DNA of 64,000 nt, from positions 38,302 to 102,301 of the forward strand of contig JAEUOZ010000038.1 of assembly GCA_016790225.1 (NCBI GenBank), given 5' to 3'. The notes under the pieces were generated by a model. It was not told the DNA's origin, searched no databases, and worked only from the letters and a program-made list of their open reading frames with translations. Positions within the stretch are counted from its first letter, which is position 1, and each line of letters starts with the position of its first letter. Below are positions 9,067 to 19,120 of the stretch, piece after piece. The stretch comes from Rubrivivax sp. (lineage in GTDB: Bacteria > Pseudomonadota > Gammaproteobacteria > Burkholderiales > Burkholderiaceae). A program made the position numbers and the translations under genes.

Positions 9067-9273
9067 ATGGACTGGAACAGCTACGTGGACTCGCAATGCA
9101 CGCTGCTCGGCCTGCGGCTGACGGCGCAGCAGCGTGAAGGGGTGCTGCGCTACCTGGCGCTGGTGGGCGGCATGGCGCCGCGGGTGATGGATTTCCCGCT
9201 GACACCGGCCGACGAAAGCGGCAACGTGTTCCAGCCGGTGGCCCCTGAGGTTTCCGAAGGAACGGCATCATGA
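9067..9273 (+). CDS. atzG: AtzG-like small subunit of carboxybiuret hydrolase
   Basis: This 68-residue protein lies directly before atzE and overlaps it by 4 bp. It has the features of the AtzG/DUF4089 family: a short helical protein with a Gln-Arg-(Glu)-Gly-Val-Leu-Arg-Tyr-Leu segment followed by a Met-Asp-Phe-Pro-Leu region. AtzG forms a heterotetramer with AtzE, in a relationship like that of GatC to GatA, and stabilises it. A GAGG at about 9056-9059 supports the ATG at 9067; a GTG three bases earlier is an alternative. The assignment rests on size, motif and neighbour. Confidence 0.82.
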   Translation: MDWNSYVDSQCTLLGLRLTAQQREGVLRYLALVGGMAPRVMDFPLTPADESGNVFQPVAPEVSEGTAS

Positions 9274-10607
9274 CGGCGCTGGCTCAGGTGCAGGCAGCGC
9301 TGGCGCGCATCGAGGCCACCGATGACGCGGTGAATGCCTTCACCGCCGTCCTGGCTGAACGCGCACTCGCGCGCGCCGCTGCGGTGGACCGTCAGGGCCT
9401 GCAGGGTCCTCTGGCGGGCATGCCCTTTGCGGTGAAGAACCTGTTCGATATCCAGGGCCTGGCCACGCTGGCAGGCTCGAAGATCGAAGCGACGGCCGCA
9501 CCCGCCCGGCGCGACGCCGCCCTGGTGCGCCGCCTGGAAGCTGCCGGCGCCGTGCTGGTGGGCGCGCTCAACATGGACGAGTACGCGTACGGCTTCACCA
9601 CCGAGAATACGCACCACGGCGCGACGCACAACCCGCATGACCTGGCGCGCATCAGTGGCGGCTCTTCGGGCGGCTCGGCCGCGGCCGTGGCGGCCGGGCA
9701 AGTGCCGCTGACGCTGGGATCGGATACCAACGGCTCGATCCGCGTGCCCTCGTCGCTGTGCGGGGTCTTCGGCCTGAAGCCGACCTTCGGCCGCCTGTCG
9801 CGTGCGGGCTCCTACCCGTTCGTGGCGAGCCTCGACACACTCGGGCCCTTTGCGCGCAGCGTGCAGGACCTGGCCGCTGCCTACGACGCGATGCAGGGCC
9901 CGGATCCGGACGATCCGGCCCAGGTCGCCCGCCCGGTGGAGCCCGTGCTGCCCCTGCTGGAGCGCGGCGCCGAAGGTATCCGCGTGGGCGTGCTGGGCGG
10001 CTGGTTCAGGCAGATGGCCCTGCCGGAGGCGACGGCGGCGGTGGACCGCATGGCCGCCGCGCTGGGTACCGAGCGCATGGTCCACTGGCCCGAGGTCGAT
10101 CGGGCGCGAACGGCCGCGTTCATGATCACCAACGCCGAAGGTGCGGCGCTGCACTTGCCCGATCTGAAGACCCGCGCCGAGGACTTCGACCCCCACACAC
10201 GGGACCGCTTTCTCGCTGGCGCCCTGCTGCCTGCCGCCTGGGTGGTGCAGGCACAGCGCGTGAGGCACTGGTTTGCCAGGCAGGTGGCCCAGAGCTTCAG
10301 GGATGTGGATGTGCTGCTGGCACCGGCCACGCCCTGCACGGCGCCGGCCATCGGCACTGAGTGGATCGAGATCGACGGCAAGAAGCTGCCGGCCCGCGCC
10401 AGCATGGGCCTGCTGACCCAGCCGGTGTCCTGCATCGGCCTGCCCGTGGTCACCGTGCCGCGCTGGCACACCAATCCGGCTGCGCCGCATCTGCCGATCG
10501 GCGTTCAGGTCATCGCCGCGCCCTGGCGCGAGGACCTGGCCTTGCGCGTCGCCTACGCATTGGAGTGCCTGGCCGTGACCACCGCGCCGGTGGCGGAGCT
10601 GCCCTGA
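9270..10607 (+). CDS. atzE: AtzE-type 1-carboxybiuret hydrolase (amidase-signature)
   Basis: The 445-residue amidase-signature enzyme has the triad Lys56, Ser132 (Gly-Gly-Ser-Ser-Gly-Gly-Ser) and Ser156 (Asp-Thr-Asn-Gly-Ser-Ile-Arg). The Thr-Asn-Gly-Ser form and the adjacent atzG gene favour AtzE over a GatA or a general amidase. AtzE with AtzG deaminates 1-carboxybiuret to 1,3-dicarboxyurea. The gene lies between atzG and atzH with 4-bp and 1-bp overlaps, so the three are translationally coupled. The substrate assignment is by family and context. Confidence 0.88.
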   Translation: MTALAQVQAALARIEATDDAVNAFTAVLAERALARAAAVDRQGLQGPLAGMPFAVKNLFDIQGLATLAGSKIEATAAPARRDAALVRRLEAAGAVLVGALNMDEYAYGFTTENTHHGATHNPHDLARISGGSSGGSAAAVAAGQVPLTLGSDTNGSIRVPSSLCGVFGLKPTFGRLSRAGSYPFVASLDTLGPFARSVQDLAAAYDAMQGPDPDDPAQVARPVEPVLPLLERGAEGIRVGVLGGWFRQMALPEATAAVDRMAAALGTERMVHWPEVDRARTAAFMITNAEGAALHLPDLKTRAEDFDPHTRDRFLAGALLPAAWVVQAQRVRHWFARQVAQSFRDVDVLLAPATPCTAPAIGTEWIEIDGKKLPARASMGLLTQPVSCIGLPVVTVPRWHTNPAAPHLPIGVQVIAAPWREDLALRVAYALECLAVTTAPVAELP

Positions 10608-10999
10608 TGGACATCAACCTGCCCGACATCCACGCCGAAGTCTCGGCGGTGTTTGCGCGCTACGAAGACGCGCTGGTACACAACAAGGTCGAGGTGCTCG
10701 ACGAGTTGTTCTGGGCCAGCCCGCACACCGTTCGCTTCGGCATCGCCGAAGACCTCTACGGCATCGAAGCCATCCGCGCCTTCCGCAACGCACGCTCGCC
10801 GCAGGGCCTGCAGCGACGGCTGATGAATACCGTCATCACCACCTATGGCACCGATTTTGCGACCGCCATGACCGAGTTCCGCCGCGAAGGCGGCAACAAG
10901 CTGGGCCGCCAGGCACAGACCTGGGCCCGCGTCACCGCTGGCCCGCAGGGCTGGCGTGTGGTGGCCGCCCACGTGTCCCTGATCGATCTGCCTAACTGA
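10607..10999 (+). CDS. atzH: AtzH/HpxZ-like DUF3225 protein (candidate dicarboxyurea deamidase)
   Basis: The 130-residue protein belongs to DUF3225 (SnoaL-like fold), recognisable from [11 protein letters not shown] and the Gly-Arg-Gln-(Ala)-Gln-Thr-Trp segment. Two family members have names: HpxZ, in oxalurate catabolism, and AtzH, which converts 1,3-dicarboxyurea to allophanate. Placement directly after atzG and atzE, with atzF in the same operon, favours the AtzH role. Its ATG overlaps the atzE stop by one base. HpxZ remains possible because annotation pipelines use that name for this family. Confidence 0.78.
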   Translation: MDINLPDIHAEVSAVFARYEDALVHNKVEVLDELFWASPHTVRFGIAEDLYGIEAIRAFRNARSPQGLQRRLMNTVITTYGTDFATAMTEFRREGGNKLGRQAQTWARVTAGPQGWRVVAAHVSLIDLPN

Positions 11000-11024
11000 C
11001 ATCGTCATTCAACAGGAGAGAGCC

Positions 11025-12164
11025 ATGAACAAGCTGCCCCGCAACACACGCCCTGCGCACCAAAGCCGACGCCAGCTGCTGGCACTTGGCGCCCTGGGCG
11101 GTGCCTCACTGGCCCTGCCCGGCGCCCTGCGCAATGCCTGGGCCCAGAGCCCGATCACCGTGGGCATTCTCTATGTCGGCCCGCGTGACGACTTCGGCTA
11201 CAACCAGGCGCACGCCGAGGCGGCGGCGCAGCTGAAGAAGATGGCCGGCGTCAAGGTGGTCGAAGAAGAGAACGTGCCCGAAACCCAGGCCGTGCAGAAG
11301 AGCATGCAGGGCATGATTTCGCAGGACGGCGCCACGCTGCTGTTCCCCACCAGCTTCGGCTACTTTGATCCGCACATGCTGGCCGTGGCGGCGAAGAACG
11401 ACAAGGTGCGCTTCGCCCATTGCGGCGGCATGTGGACGCAGGGCAAGCACCCGGCCAATACCGGCAGCTTCTTCGGCTACATCGACGAAGCGCAGTACCT
11501 CAACGGCGTGATCGCCGGCCACATGAGCAAGAGCAAGAAGCTCGGCTTCGTGGCGGCCAAGCCCATCCCGCAGGTGCTGCGCAACATCAATGCCTTCACC
11601 ATGGGTGCGCGTTCGGTCGATCCGAAGATCACCACCACCGCCATCTTCACCGGTGACTGGAGCATGCCTGTCAAGGAGGCCGAGGCCACCAACAGCCTGG
11701 CCGACCAGGGTGTGGACGTCTTCACCATGCACGTGGACGGCCCCAAGGTGGTGGTGGAAACCGCCGCCCGGCGCGGCCGCATGGTCTGCGGCTACCACGC
11801 CAGCCAGGCCAAGCTGGCACCGAATGCCTACCTCACAGGCGCCGAGTGGAACTGGCTCACGGCCTACACGCGCATCGTCGACGCCGCACGCACCGGCAAG
11901 CCGCACCCCAACTTCGTGCGCGGTGGTCTGAAGGACGGCTTCGTCAAGAGCTCGCCCTATGGCGCGATGGTCAGCGAAGCTGCGCGCAAGAACGCCGAAG
12001 ACGTGCGCAAGAAGATGATGGCCGGCGGCTTCGACATCTTCGGGGGTGAGCTGAAGGACAACACCGGCAAGGTCGTGATCCCCAAGGGCACGATGCTCAA
12101 GCAGATCGACCCGGTGCTGGAGTCGATGAACTACCTGGTTGAAGGCGTGATCGGGAAGGTCTGA
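11025..12164 (+). CDS. BMP-family ABC transporter substrate-binding protein
   Basis: The 379-residue protein has a Ser-Arg-Arg-Gln-Leu-Leu twin-arginine signal ending in Ala-Trp-Ala near residue 40. The mature protein matches the BMP (basic membrane protein, PnrA-like) family: an Asp-Asp-Phe-Gly-Tyr-Asn segment at the N-terminus and a Gly-Tyr-His-Ala-Ser-Gln-Ala motif late in the protein. BMP proteins usually bind nucleosides or purine derivatives. The next two permeases and the ATPase at 14922 complete the importer. A GGAG motif precedes the ATG. Confidence 0.88.
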   Translation: MNKLPRNTRPAHQSRRQLLALGALGGASLALPGALRNAWAQSPITVGILYVGPRDDFGYNQAHAEAAAQLKKMAGVKVVEEENVPETQAVQKSMQGMISQDGATLLFPTSFGYFDPHMLAVAAKNDKVRFAHCGGMWTQGKHPANTGSFFGYIDEAQYLNGVIAGHMSKSKKLGFVAAKPIPQVLRNINAFTMGARSVDPKITTTAIFTGDWSMPVKEAEATNSLADQGVDVFTMHVDGPKVVVETAARRGRMVCGYHASQAKLAPNAYLTGAEWNWLTAYTRIVDAARTGKPHPNFVRGGLKDGFVKSSPYGAMVSEAARKNAEDVRKKMMAGGFDIFGGELKDNTGKVVIPKGTMLKQIDPVLESMNYLVEGVIGKV

Positions 12165-12204
12165 CGTCCAAGCTCTTAGAGCCAAGGACTGACCGCAAAC
12201 TGCC

Positions 12205-13269
12205 ATGAAGCTGCACGACATCACCGAAGCCCTCGCGCTGCCCCTGCTGGCGCTGGCCTGCGGCCTGGGCCTGTTCGGTGTGTTCGTGTGGTTTCACGGT
12301 CATGACCCAATGCAAGCCTGGGCGCTGCTGTTTCGCGGCGCCTTTGGCGATGCCTTCTCCATCCAGAACACCTTGCAGCGCGCGGCGCCGCTGATGCTCA
12401 CTGCCTTGTGCGTGGCCATCCCGGCGCGGGCCGGCTTGACGGTGATCGGCGGCGAAGGCGCGCTGGTGCTGGGCGGGCTGGCAGCGGCGGCCACGCCCTA
12501 TTTGTTTGCGCCGCCGGCGGGTGCTGCCGGCACCGCCGTCCTGCTGCTGTCGGCAGCGTTGGCGGGTGCGGCCTGGATCGCGCTGGCCGGCTGGTTGCGC
12601 CAGTGGCGGGGGGTCAACGAGACCATCTCCAGCCTGCTGCTGGGCTATATCGCCATCAACCTCTTCAAGCACATCGTCGAAGGCCCGCTGCGTGATCCGG
12701 CGAGCCTGAACAAGCCTTCCACGCTGCCGCTGGAAGAGAGCCTGCGCATCGGCACGCTGCCGGGCTGGGATGTCCACTGGGGCCTGGTCTTCGGCATCGT
12801 CGCCTGCCTGCTCGCGGCTTTCTGGCTCAGCGCCACCACCCATGGGCTGGCCACGCGCATCGTGGGTGGCAACCTGCGCGCTGCGCGCGGTGTCGGGCTA
12901 CCGGCCACGCGCCTGATCGTCACCGCCTGCGCACTCGGCGGCGCAGCGGCGGGGCTGGCCGGCGGCATCGAGGTGGCGGCGGTGCACACCTCGGCCAATG
13001 CCTCGCTCATCGTCGGCCTGGGCTACACCGGCATCCTGGTCAGCTTCGTGGCCAGGCATCAGCCGCTGGCGGTGATCCCCGTGGCCATCCTGTTTGGCGG
13101 CTTCCTGGCCGCCGGCAGCCTGCTGCAGCGCCGCATGGGCCTGCCCGATGCCTCGGTGCCCGTGCTGATGGGTTTCTGCTTCGTCTTCATCCTGGCCAGC
13201 GAAGCCTGGCGGGGTCGCTTGGGTGAACTCTTCGTGCTGCGCAGGCCGCCGGTGGCGGTGCCCGCATGA
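12205..13269 (+). CDS. ABC transporter permease, nucleoside/BMP-type
   Basis: The 354-residue protein has about eight to ten hydrophobic segments and the Val-Asn-Glu-Thr-Ile-Ser-Ser-Leu motif typical of permeases in the branched-chain/sugar/nucleoside (BPD_transp_2) family. It lies between the BMP binding protein and a second permease of the same class. It should form one half of the membrane channel for the BMP-type importer, in the inner membrane. The spacer after the BMP gene is 40 bp. Confidence 0.87.
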   Translation: MKLHDITEALALPLLALACGLGLFGVFVWFHGHDPMQAWALLFRGAFGDAFSIQNTLQRAAPLMLTALCVAIPARAGLTVIGGEGALVLGGLAAAATPYLFAPPAGAAGTAVLLLSAALAGAAWIALAGWLRQWRGVNETISSLLLGYIAINLFKHIVEGPLRDPASLNKPSTLPLEESLRIGTLPGWDVHWGLVFGIVACLLAAFWLSATTHGLATRIVGGNLRAARGVGLPATRLIVTACALGGAAAGLAGGIEVAAVHTSANASLIVGLGYTGILVSFVARHQPLAVIPVAILFGGFLAAGSLLQRRMGLPDASVPVLMGFCFVFILASEAWRGRLGELFVLRRPPVAVPA

Positions 13270-13300
13270 GCCGGCAGCCAGCAGTCCGAGGGAGCGTCCG

Positions 13301-14224
13301 ATGACATCATTCGATGATCTGTTGGGGGTTCTGCTCGGCGTGCTGGGCGGCGCCATCCGTGTGGGCACGCCCTTCCTCTTTGTCAGCCTGGGCGAGTGCA
13401 TCACGGAAAAGGCCGGCCGCATCAACCTGGGCCTGGAAGGCGTGCTGGTGTTCTCCGCCATGGCCGGCTTTGCGGGCTCCTACCTGACCGGGCACTGGTG
13501 GCTAGGGGTGCTGCTGGCGGGTTTCAGCGGCGCCTGCATCGCGGCGCTGCACGGCCTCATCGCCAGCCTGCCGCGAGTCAACGACATTGCAGCCGGCATC
13601 GCCATCATGATGTTCGGCGCAGGCCTGGCTTTCTACCTGGGCAAGCCGCTGATCCAGCCGCAGGCGCAGCAGATTCCTTCGCTGCCGCTGGGCGCCTGGT
13701 CAGACTCACCCAACGTGCAGGCGGCGCTGTCGATCAATGCGCTCTTCCCGGTGGGCGTGTTGCTGGCCCTGGCGCTGGCCTGGGGCCTGAAGAACACGGG
13801 CTGGGGGCTGACGGTGCGCATGGTGGGCGATTCGGCCGATGCCGCGCGTGCAGCGGGCACATCCGTCACAGCCGTGCGCGTGGCCGCCACCACGGCGGGC
13901 GGCTTCATCGCCGGCCTGGGTGGTGCTTCACTGAGCCTGTACTTCCCCGGCAGCTGGAACGAAGCACTGTCCAGCGGCCAGGGCCTCATCGCCGTGGCCC
14001 TGGTGATCTTTGCGCGCTGGCACCCGGTGCGTTGCCTGTGGGCGGCCTTGCTCTTCGGCGGCGCGGGGGCGCTCGGCCCGGCGCTGCAATCCATCGGCGT
14101 CAGTGGCTACACCTATCTCTTCAACGCCGTACCGTATGTGCTGACGCTGGCCATCCTGGTATGGACCTGCAGCCCGCGCCAAAGCCTGCGCGGCGCGCCG
14201 GCCGAGCTGGGAGTGACCCGCTGA
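13301..14224 (+). CDS. ABC transporter permease, nucleoside/BMP-type
   Basis: The 307-residue membrane protein is the second permease of the BMP-type importer. It carries Gly-Glu-(Cys)-Ile-Thr-Glu-Lys-Ala-Gly near residue 28, followed by a Gly-Leu-Glu-Gly motif, which is a hallmark of nucleoside-type BPD_transp_2 permeases. The ATG at 13301 follows a GGGAG. The frame is open further upstream, but that would overlap the preceding gene. Its stop overlaps the start of the cysteine hydrolase gene by one base, tying transport to hydrolysis. Confidence 0.87.
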   Translation: MTSFDDLLGVLLGVLGGAIRVGTPFLFVSLGECITEKAGRINLGLEGVLVFSAMAGFAGSYLTGHWWLGVLLAGFSGACIAALHGLIASLPRVNDIAAGIAIMMFGAGLAFYLGKPLIQPQAQQIPSLPLGAWSDSPNVQAALSINALFPVGVLLALALAWGLKNTGWGLTVRMVGDSADAARAAGTSVTAVRVAATTAGGFIAGLGGASLSLYFPGSWNEALSSGQGLIAVALVIFARWHPVRCLWAALLFGGAGALGPALQSIGVSGYTYLFNAVPYVLTLAILVWTCSPRQSLRGAPAELGVTR

Positions 14225-14925
14225 TGAGCACCGCCAACACCATCGACGCCAACCCCTATCCGTGGCCCTTCGACGGCGACCTTCGGCCGGACAACACGGC
14301 GCTGATCGTCATCGACATGCAGACGGATTTCTGTGGCCGTGGTGGCTATGTGGACGCCATGGGTTACGACATCAGTCTCACGCGGGCGCCGATCGGGCCG
14401 ATCGCTAGCCTGCTGGCGGCCATGCGCCCCCTGGGCTACACCATCATCCACACCCGCGAAGGGCACCGGCCCGATCTGTCTGACCTGCCGGCCAACAAGC
14501 GCTGGCGATCGCAGCGCATCGGCGCTGACGGTGTCGGCATCGGCGACGTTGGCCCCTGCGGCCGCATCCTGGTGCGCGGCGAGCCGGGCTGGGAAATCAT
14601 CCCCGAGCTGGCGCCGCTGCCCGGCGAGGTGGTGCTGGACAAACCCGGCAAGGGCAGCTTCTGTGCCACCGATCTGGAGCTGATCCTGCGCACCCGCGGC
14701 ATCCGCAACCTTGTGCTCACCGGCATCACCACCGACGTCTGCGTGCACACGACCATGCGCGAAGCCAATGACCGCGGCTTCGAGTGCCTCATTGTCGAAG
14801 ACGCCACCGGCGCCACCGATCCGGGCAACCACCAGGCGGCGCTGAAGATGGTGACGATGCAGGGCGGCGTGTTCGGCGCGGTGGCCTCGTCGCAGGCGAT
14901 TCTGCGCACCTTGGGGCTCACATGA
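14224..14925 (+). CDS. biuH: Biuret-hydrolase-like cysteine hydrolase (isochorismatase family)
   Basis: The 233-residue protein belongs to the isochorismatase-like cysteine hydrolases. The expected catalytic triad is Asp31 (Ile-Asp-Met-Gln), Lys140 (Lys-Pro-Gly-Lys-Gly) and Cys173 (Thr-Asp-Val-Cys-Val), with the Lys-Cys distance of 33 known for BiuH. The N-terminal Pro-Tyr-Pro-Trp-Pro segment, the His-Arg-Pro-Asp-Leu-(x)-Asp-Leu-Pro-Ala-Asn-Lys-Arg stretch and a late Met-Gln-Gly-Gly-Val-Phe-Gly motif with a glutamine closely resemble BiuH as I recall it. BiuH converts biuret to allophanate, the substrate of AtzF encoded in the same operon. Confidence is good for BiuH-like, lower for exact substrate. 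Confidence 0.82.
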   Translation: MSTANTIDANPYPWPFDGDLRPDNTALIVIDMQTDFCGRGGYVDAMGYDISLTRAPIGPIASLLAAMRPLGYTIIHTREGHRPDLSDLPANKRWRSQRIGADGVGIGDVGPCGRILVRGEPGWEIIPELAPLPGEVVLDKPGKGSFCATDLELILRTRGIRNLVLTGITTDVCVHTTMREANDRGFECLIVEDATGATDPGNHQAALKMVTMQGGVFGAVASSQAILRTLGLT

Positions 14926-16568
14926 CCACAGCACTGTCTTTGGAGACCGTTGAGCTGGGCAAGCGCTTCGGCAGCTTCACCGCACTGGCCGATTGTTCGA
15001 TTCGCGTCGCACCCGGCACGGTGCACGCGCTGCTGGGCGAAAACGGGGCGGGCAAGAGCACGCTCGTGAAGTGCATCGTTGGCTATCAGGCCGCCGATAC
15101 GGGCGCCGTGCTCCTGGATGACCGCGAGCAGGCGATCACCAGCCCCACGGTGGCGCGCGCGCTGGGCATCGGCATGGTCTACCAGCACTTCACCGTGGTG
15201 CCCGGCATGACGGTGGCGGAAAACCTGCTCATCGCCAAAGGCCGGCTGCCCGCCATCATCCCCTGGCAGCGCCAGCGCGCCGAGCTGCGGGCCTTCATGC
15301 AGACCGCGCCCTTCAGGCTGGATCTGGACGCCACGCCGGCCGATCTCTCGGCGGGCGAAAAGCAGAAACTGGAGATCCTCAAGCAGCTGTACCTGCAGCC
15401 GCGCCTGCTGATCCTGGACGAACCGACCTCGGTGCTGACGCCGCAGGAGGCCGATGAAGTGCTGGGCGCCCTGCGCGACCGCGCCCATGCCGGCCAATGC
15501 ACGGTGCTGATGATCACGCACAAGTTCCGCGAGGTCATGGCCTTCGCCGACGACGTGACCGTGCTGCGCCGTGGCCGCGTGATGGTGAGCCGTTCGGTGG
15601 CCGGCAGCACGCCGGGCGAGCTGGCCGCCGCCATGGTGGGTGATGACAGCGCCGCGCGCGAAGAAGCCGCCGACAGCCCGGTGCTGAAGCGCGAAGCCAC
15701 GGCACCGGGGGCACCCCAAGCGCCTGTCAAGCTGGCGCTGCGAGGCCTCACGGTGCGCGGCGATCGCGGCGAGCTCGCCGTGGCGGGTGTCGATCTCGAG
15801 GTGCGCAGTGGCGAGATCGTGGGCATTGCCGGTGTCTCCGGCAACGGCCAGCGCGAACTGATGGAAGCCTTGTCGGGCCAGCGCCCGCGCGAGGCCGGGC
15901 AGGTGCAGGTGGCAGGCCACAGCTATCGCGCCACTCGAGCTCAGAACCGCGCGCTCAAGGTGCGGGGCCTGCCCGAAGAGCCGCTGCGCAACGCCTGCGT
16001 GGGCAGCATGAGCGTCGCCACCAACATCGGCCTGCGCAGCTTCGATGTGGCGCCGCACGCCCGTGGCGGCCTGCGCGTGCCCGGCACGCTGGCCCGGCGC
16101 GCGCGCGAGCTGATCGCGCAATACCGCGTCAAGACACAAGGCGAAGACGCACCGATCGCCTCGCTGTCCGGCGGCAACGTGCAGCGCGCCGTGCTCGCCC
16201 GCGAACTGTCGGACGATGCCGAGGTGCTGCTGGTCAGCAACCCGGTCTTCGGGCTGGATTTCACCGCCGTGGCCGAGGTGCATGCGCGGCTCATCGCCGC
16301 GCGCAACCGCGGCGCGGCAGTGCTGATGGTGAGCGAAGACCTCGACGAACTGCTGCATGTGGCTGACCGCATCGTGGTGATGAGCGGTGGCCAGCTGGTC
16401 CACGCCTGCGCTGCGGCGGGCGCCGACCGTCACCACATCGGCAGCTTCATGGGCGGTGGGCATGGGGCACACGGCGGACCGCTTGTGCAGCGCTCTGCGA
16501 TCGTCGCTGGAACGCCTGGAACGCCTGGATCACCGGACGCCCCGGTACCGCAGAAGGAAGCCGCATGA
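14922..16568 (+). CDS. Duplicated ABC transporter ATPase, sugar/nucleoside type
   Basis: The 548-residue protein has two ABC modules. The first has Walker A Gly-Glu-Asn-Gly-Ala-Gly-Lys-Ser-Thr at residues 39-47 and a Leu-Ser-Ala-Gly-Glu signature near 142. The second has a degenerate Walker A (Gly-Val-Ser-Gly-Asn-Gly-Gln, lacking Lys-Ser/Thr) and a Leu-Ser-Gly-Gly-Asn signature near 415, as is usual for the RbsA/NupO type. It powers the BMP-type importer. It overlaps the hydrolase genes on both sides by 4 bp. A short Gly-Thr-Pro repeat tail precedes the stop. Confidence 0.9.
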   Translation: MTTALSLETVELGKRFGSFTALADCSIRVAPGTVHALLGENGAGKSTLVKCIVGYQAADTGAVLLDDREQAITSPTVARALGIGMVYQHFTVVPGMTVAENLLIAKGRLPAIIPWQRQRAELRAFMQTAPFRLDLDATPADLSAGEKQKLEILKQLYLQPRLLILDEPTSVLTPQEADEVLGALRDRAHAGQCTVLMITHKFREVMAFADDVTVLRRGRVMVSRSVAGSTPGELAAAMVGDDSAAREEAADSPVLKREATAPGAPQAPVKLALRGLTVRGDRGELAVAGVDLEVRSGEIVGIAGVSGNGQRELMEALSGQRPREAGQVQVAGHSYRATRAQNRALKVRGLPEEPLRNACVGSMSVATNIGLRSFDVAPHARGGLRVPGTLARRARELIAQYRVKTQGEDAPIASLSGGNVQRAVLARELSDDAEVLLVSNPVFGLDFTAVAEVHARLIAARNRGAAVLMVSEDLDELLHVADRIVVMSGGQLVHACAAAGADRHHIGSFMGGGHGAHGGPLVQRSAIVAGTPGTPGSPDAPVPQKEAA

Positions 16569-17239
16569 CGACCCCGGTCAGGGCCCGGCCCTTTGCCTTT
16601 GCGCTGCAACCCGGCCGCGCCGCGCTGCTGATCATCGACATGCAGCGTGACTTCATCGAACCCGGCGGCTTTGGCGCTTCCCTGGGCAACGATGTGTCGC
16701 TGCTGCAGGCCGCCATCGCGCCGACGCAGGCGCTCTTGCAGGCCTGGCGCCAGCGCGGCTGGACAGTGGTGCACACGCGCGAATCGCATGCGGCCGATCT
16801 GTCGGATTGCCCGCCGGCCAAGCGCGAACGGGGCACGCCCTCGCTGCGCATCGGCGACGCAGGCAGCATGGGCCGACTGCTGGTGCGCGGCGAGCCGGGC
16901 TGCGAGATCGTGCCCGCGCTCAGCCCGCTGCCGGGCGAGATCGTCATCGACAAGCCCGGCAAGGGCGCGTTCTACGCCACAGCGCTGCAGGCAGAGCTGC
17001 AGGCACGCGGCATCACGCAGCTGGTCGTCGCGGGTGTCACCACCGAGGTCTGCGTGCAGACCACTATGCGCGAAGCCAATGACCGCGGCTACGACGGCCT
17101 GCTGGTGGAAGAAGCCACCGCCAGCTACTTTCCGCAGTTCAAGGCCGCCACCCTCGAGATGATCGTGGCACAGGGCGGCATCGTCGGCTGGTCGGCACGA
17201 CTCGACGACCTGCTCTCGGCCCTGCCGGAGGTGCACTGA
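16565..17239 (+). CDS. Second isochorismatase-family cysteine hydrolase (candidate triuret or related ureide hydrolase)
   Basis: The 224-residue protein keeps the cysteine-hydrolase triad: Asp25, Lys130 and Cys163, again with a Lys-Cys distance of 33. It shares Met-Arg-Glu-Ala-Asn-Asp-Arg-Gly and the Gln-Gly-Gly segment with the hydrolase at 14224. It differs in the N-terminus, lacking the Pro-Tyr-Pro-Trp motif, and in the substrate-loop region, where Cys-Pro-Pro-Ala-Lys replaces Leu-Pro-Ala-Asn-Lys. A plausible role is an upstream ureide hydrolase such as TrtA, which turns triuret into carboxybiuret. That would explain AtzEG and AtzH without AtzD. Family is certain; substrate is inference. 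Confidence 0.8.
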   Translation: MTTPVRARPFAFALQPGRAALLIIDMQRDFIEPGGFGASLGNDVSLLQAAIAPTQALLQAWRQRGWTVVHTRESHAADLSDCPPAKRERGTPSLRIGDAGSMGRLLVRGEPGCEIVPALSPLPGEIVIDKPGKGAFYATALQAELQARGITQLVVAGVTTEVCVQTTMREANDRGYDGLLVEEATASYFPQFKAATLEMIVAQGGIVGWSARLDDLLSALPEVH

Positions 17240-17240
17240 G

Positions 17241-18254
17241 ATGCTGCGCGTCATCTTCAAACGCCTGCTCGCCGCGCTGCCCAATCTGGTGGGTGTGGTC
17301 ATCATCACCTTCCTGCTCACGCGCGCCATCCCGGGCGACCCGGCCGCCTACTTCGCCGGTGGCGCGGCCACGCAGGAAGCGGTGGAACAGGTGCGCAAGT
17401 CCCTGGGCCTGGACAAGCCGCTGATCGAGCAGTTCTTCATCTATGTCGGCAACCTGGCGCGCGGTGATCTGGGTCTTTCGCTCACCACGGGCCAGCCGGT
17501 GCTGAAGGAACTGCTGCACCGCCTGCCAGCCTCGTTGGAAGTGGTGCTGCTCGCGCTGCTGCTGAGCTGCGCCATCGCCATCCCCATGGGCGTGATGGCG
17601 GCCACGCGCCCGGGCTCCTGGATTGACCAGCTGGCCCGCCTGATCACCACGGCCGGCGTCTCTCTGCCCACCTTCTTCACCGGGCTGCTGCTGGCCTATG
17701 TCTTCTACTTCCTGCTGGGCTGGGCGCCCTCACCCTTGGGCCGGCTGGATCCGATGTTCTCTCCGCCACCCACGGTCACCGGCCTGTACCTGATCGACGC
17801 CGCCATCGCCGGGGACCGCGCCTTGTGGTGGGCCGCCTTCAAGCAGCTGATCCTGCCGGTGGTGACCATGGCCATCTTCGTGATGGCGCCCATTGCCCGC
17901 ATGACGCGCGCCTCCATGCTGGCCGTGCTGTCGGCTGATTTTGTGCGCACAGCACGTGCCAGCGGGCTGTCCGAAACCACGGTGCTGATCCGCTATGCCT
18001 TGCGCAATGCACTGCTGCCTGTCGTCACCACCCTGGGCATGGTCTTCGGCTTCATGATCGGCAGCTCGGTCATCATCGAGAAGGTCTTTGGCTGGCCTGG
18101 GGTGGGCAGTTATGCCATCGACGCGCTCACGGCCAGCGATTACGCGCCGGTGCAGGGCTTCGTGCTGACCATGGGCATTCTCTTTGTGTTGCTCAATCTG
18201 CTGGTTGATCTGCTCTATGTGCTGATCGATCCGCGTGTGCAGGTGGAATCATGA
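17241..18254 (+). CDS. ABC transporter permease, DppB/OppB type
   Basis: The 337-residue inner-membrane protein shows the DppB pattern: an N-terminal transmembrane helix, an Arg-Ala-Ile-Pro-Gly-Asp-Pro-Ala motif near residue 30, and the permease EAA-like loop (Arg-Thr-Ala-Arg-Ala-Ser-Gly-Leu) near residue 237. It forms the channel with the DppC-like protein encoded 4 bp overlapping downstream. The cognate binding protein is probably at 7450-9057. One base separates it from the preceding hydrolase gene. Confidence 0.9.
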   Translation: MLRVIFKRLLAALPNLVGVVIITFLLTRAIPGDPAAYFAGGAATQEAVEQVRKSLGLDKPLIEQFFIYVGNLARGDLGLSLTTGQPVLKELLHRLPASLEVVLLALLLSCAIAIPMGVMAATRPGSWIDQLARLITTAGVSLPTFFTGLLLAYVFYFLLGWAPSPLGRLDPMFSPPPTVTGLYLIDAAIAGDRALWWAAFKQLILPVVTMAIFVMAPIARMTRASMLAVLSADFVRTARASGLSETTVLIRYALRNALLPVVTTLGMVFGFMIGSSVIIEKVFGWPGVGSYAIDALTASDYAPVQGFVLTMGILFVLLNLLVDLLYVLIDPRVQVES

Positions 18255-19120
18255 GCGGCAGCAGCAGTTCAGGCACCAGCGGCACCTGGAGCCACGTCCG
18301 CCACGTGCTCACGGAGAACCCCGTCACGCTGATGGCCGCCATCCTGTGCGCAGGCTTCATCGTGCTGGCCTTGATCGGGCCGCTGATCGTGCCCTATGAC
18401 CCCTTGGCCAGCAACGCCAGCCGCGCGCTGGAGCCACCGAGTGCCGACTACTGGTTCGGCACCGATGCGCTGGGGCGCGACATCTTCTCGCGCGTCATCG
18501 TCGCCACGCGGCTGGATCTGGGCATCGCGCTGAGCGCGGTGATGCTGAGCTTCATCATCGGCATGCCGCTGGGCCTGGCGGCGGGCTTTCTGGGTGGCTG
18601 GTGGGACCGCATCGTCACGCGCGGCGCCGACACGATCATGGCCTTCCCACTCTTCGTGCTGGCCATGGGCATCGTGGCGGCGCTGGGCAATACCGTGGGC
18701 AACATCGTGCTGGCCACGGCGATCATCAACCTGCCCTTCTACATCCGCGTGGCGCGCGCCGAGGCCAACGTGCGGCGCGGCGCCGGCTGGATCGAAGCCG
18801 CACGCCTTTCAGGCAACAGCGACGCGCGCATCCTCGCCGTGCACCTGTTTCCCAATGCGCTGCCGCCGGCCATGGTGCAGCTGAGCCTGAACATGGGCTG
18901 GGCGATCCTGAATGCCGCGGGCCTGTCCTACATCGGCCTGGGCGTGCGGCCACCCGAGCCCGAGTGGGGCATCCTGGTGGCCGAGGGCGCGCAGTTCATC
19001 GTCTCCGGCGAATGGTGGGTGAGCTTCTTTCCCGGTGCCATGCTGATGCTGGCCGTCTTCACCTTCAACCTGCTGGGTGATGCACTGCGGGACATCTTTG
19101 ATCCCCGGAGGCGGACATGA
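18251..19120 (+). CDS. ABC transporter permease, DppC/OppC type
   Basis: The 289-residue protein has an N-terminal cytoplasmic tail rich in Ser/Gly, a first transmembrane helix, then a Phe-Gly-Thr-Asp-(x)-Leu-Gly-Arg-Asp motif near residue 73, characteristic of DppC/OppC. The EAA-type loop (Glu-Ala-Ala-Arg-Leu-Ser-Gly-Asn) follows near residue 180. It pairs with the preceding DppB-like permease. Overlaps with both neighbours are 4 bp, consistent with tight translational coupling. Confidence 0.9.
   Translation: MSGSSSSGTSGTWSHVRHVLTENPVTLMAAILCAGFIVLALIGPLIVPYDPLASNASRALEPPSADYWFGTDALGRDIFSRVIVATRLDLGIALSAVMLSFIIGMPLGLAAGFLGGWWDRIVTRGADTIMAFPLFVLAMGIVAALGNTVGNIVLATAIINLPFYIRVARAEANVRRGAGWIEAARLSGNSDARILAVHLFPNALPPAMVQLSLNMGWAILNAAGLSYIGLGVRPPEPEWGILVAEGAQFIVSGEWWVSFFPGAMLMLAVFTFNLLGDALRDIFDPRRRT

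Noticed and set aside
10607..10999. Purine oxalurate pathway assignment (HpxZ) for the DUF3225 gene
   Set aside because: No oxalurate or allantoin pathway genes accompany it. Neighbouring atzG, atzE and atzF fit AtzH better. Both belong to the same family, so the choice rests on context.
16500..16540. Short repeated GGAACGCCT units as a separate repeat element
   Set aside because: They encode a short Gly-Thr-Pro tail at the end of the ATPase and amount to only two copies of a 9-bp unit plus part of a third.
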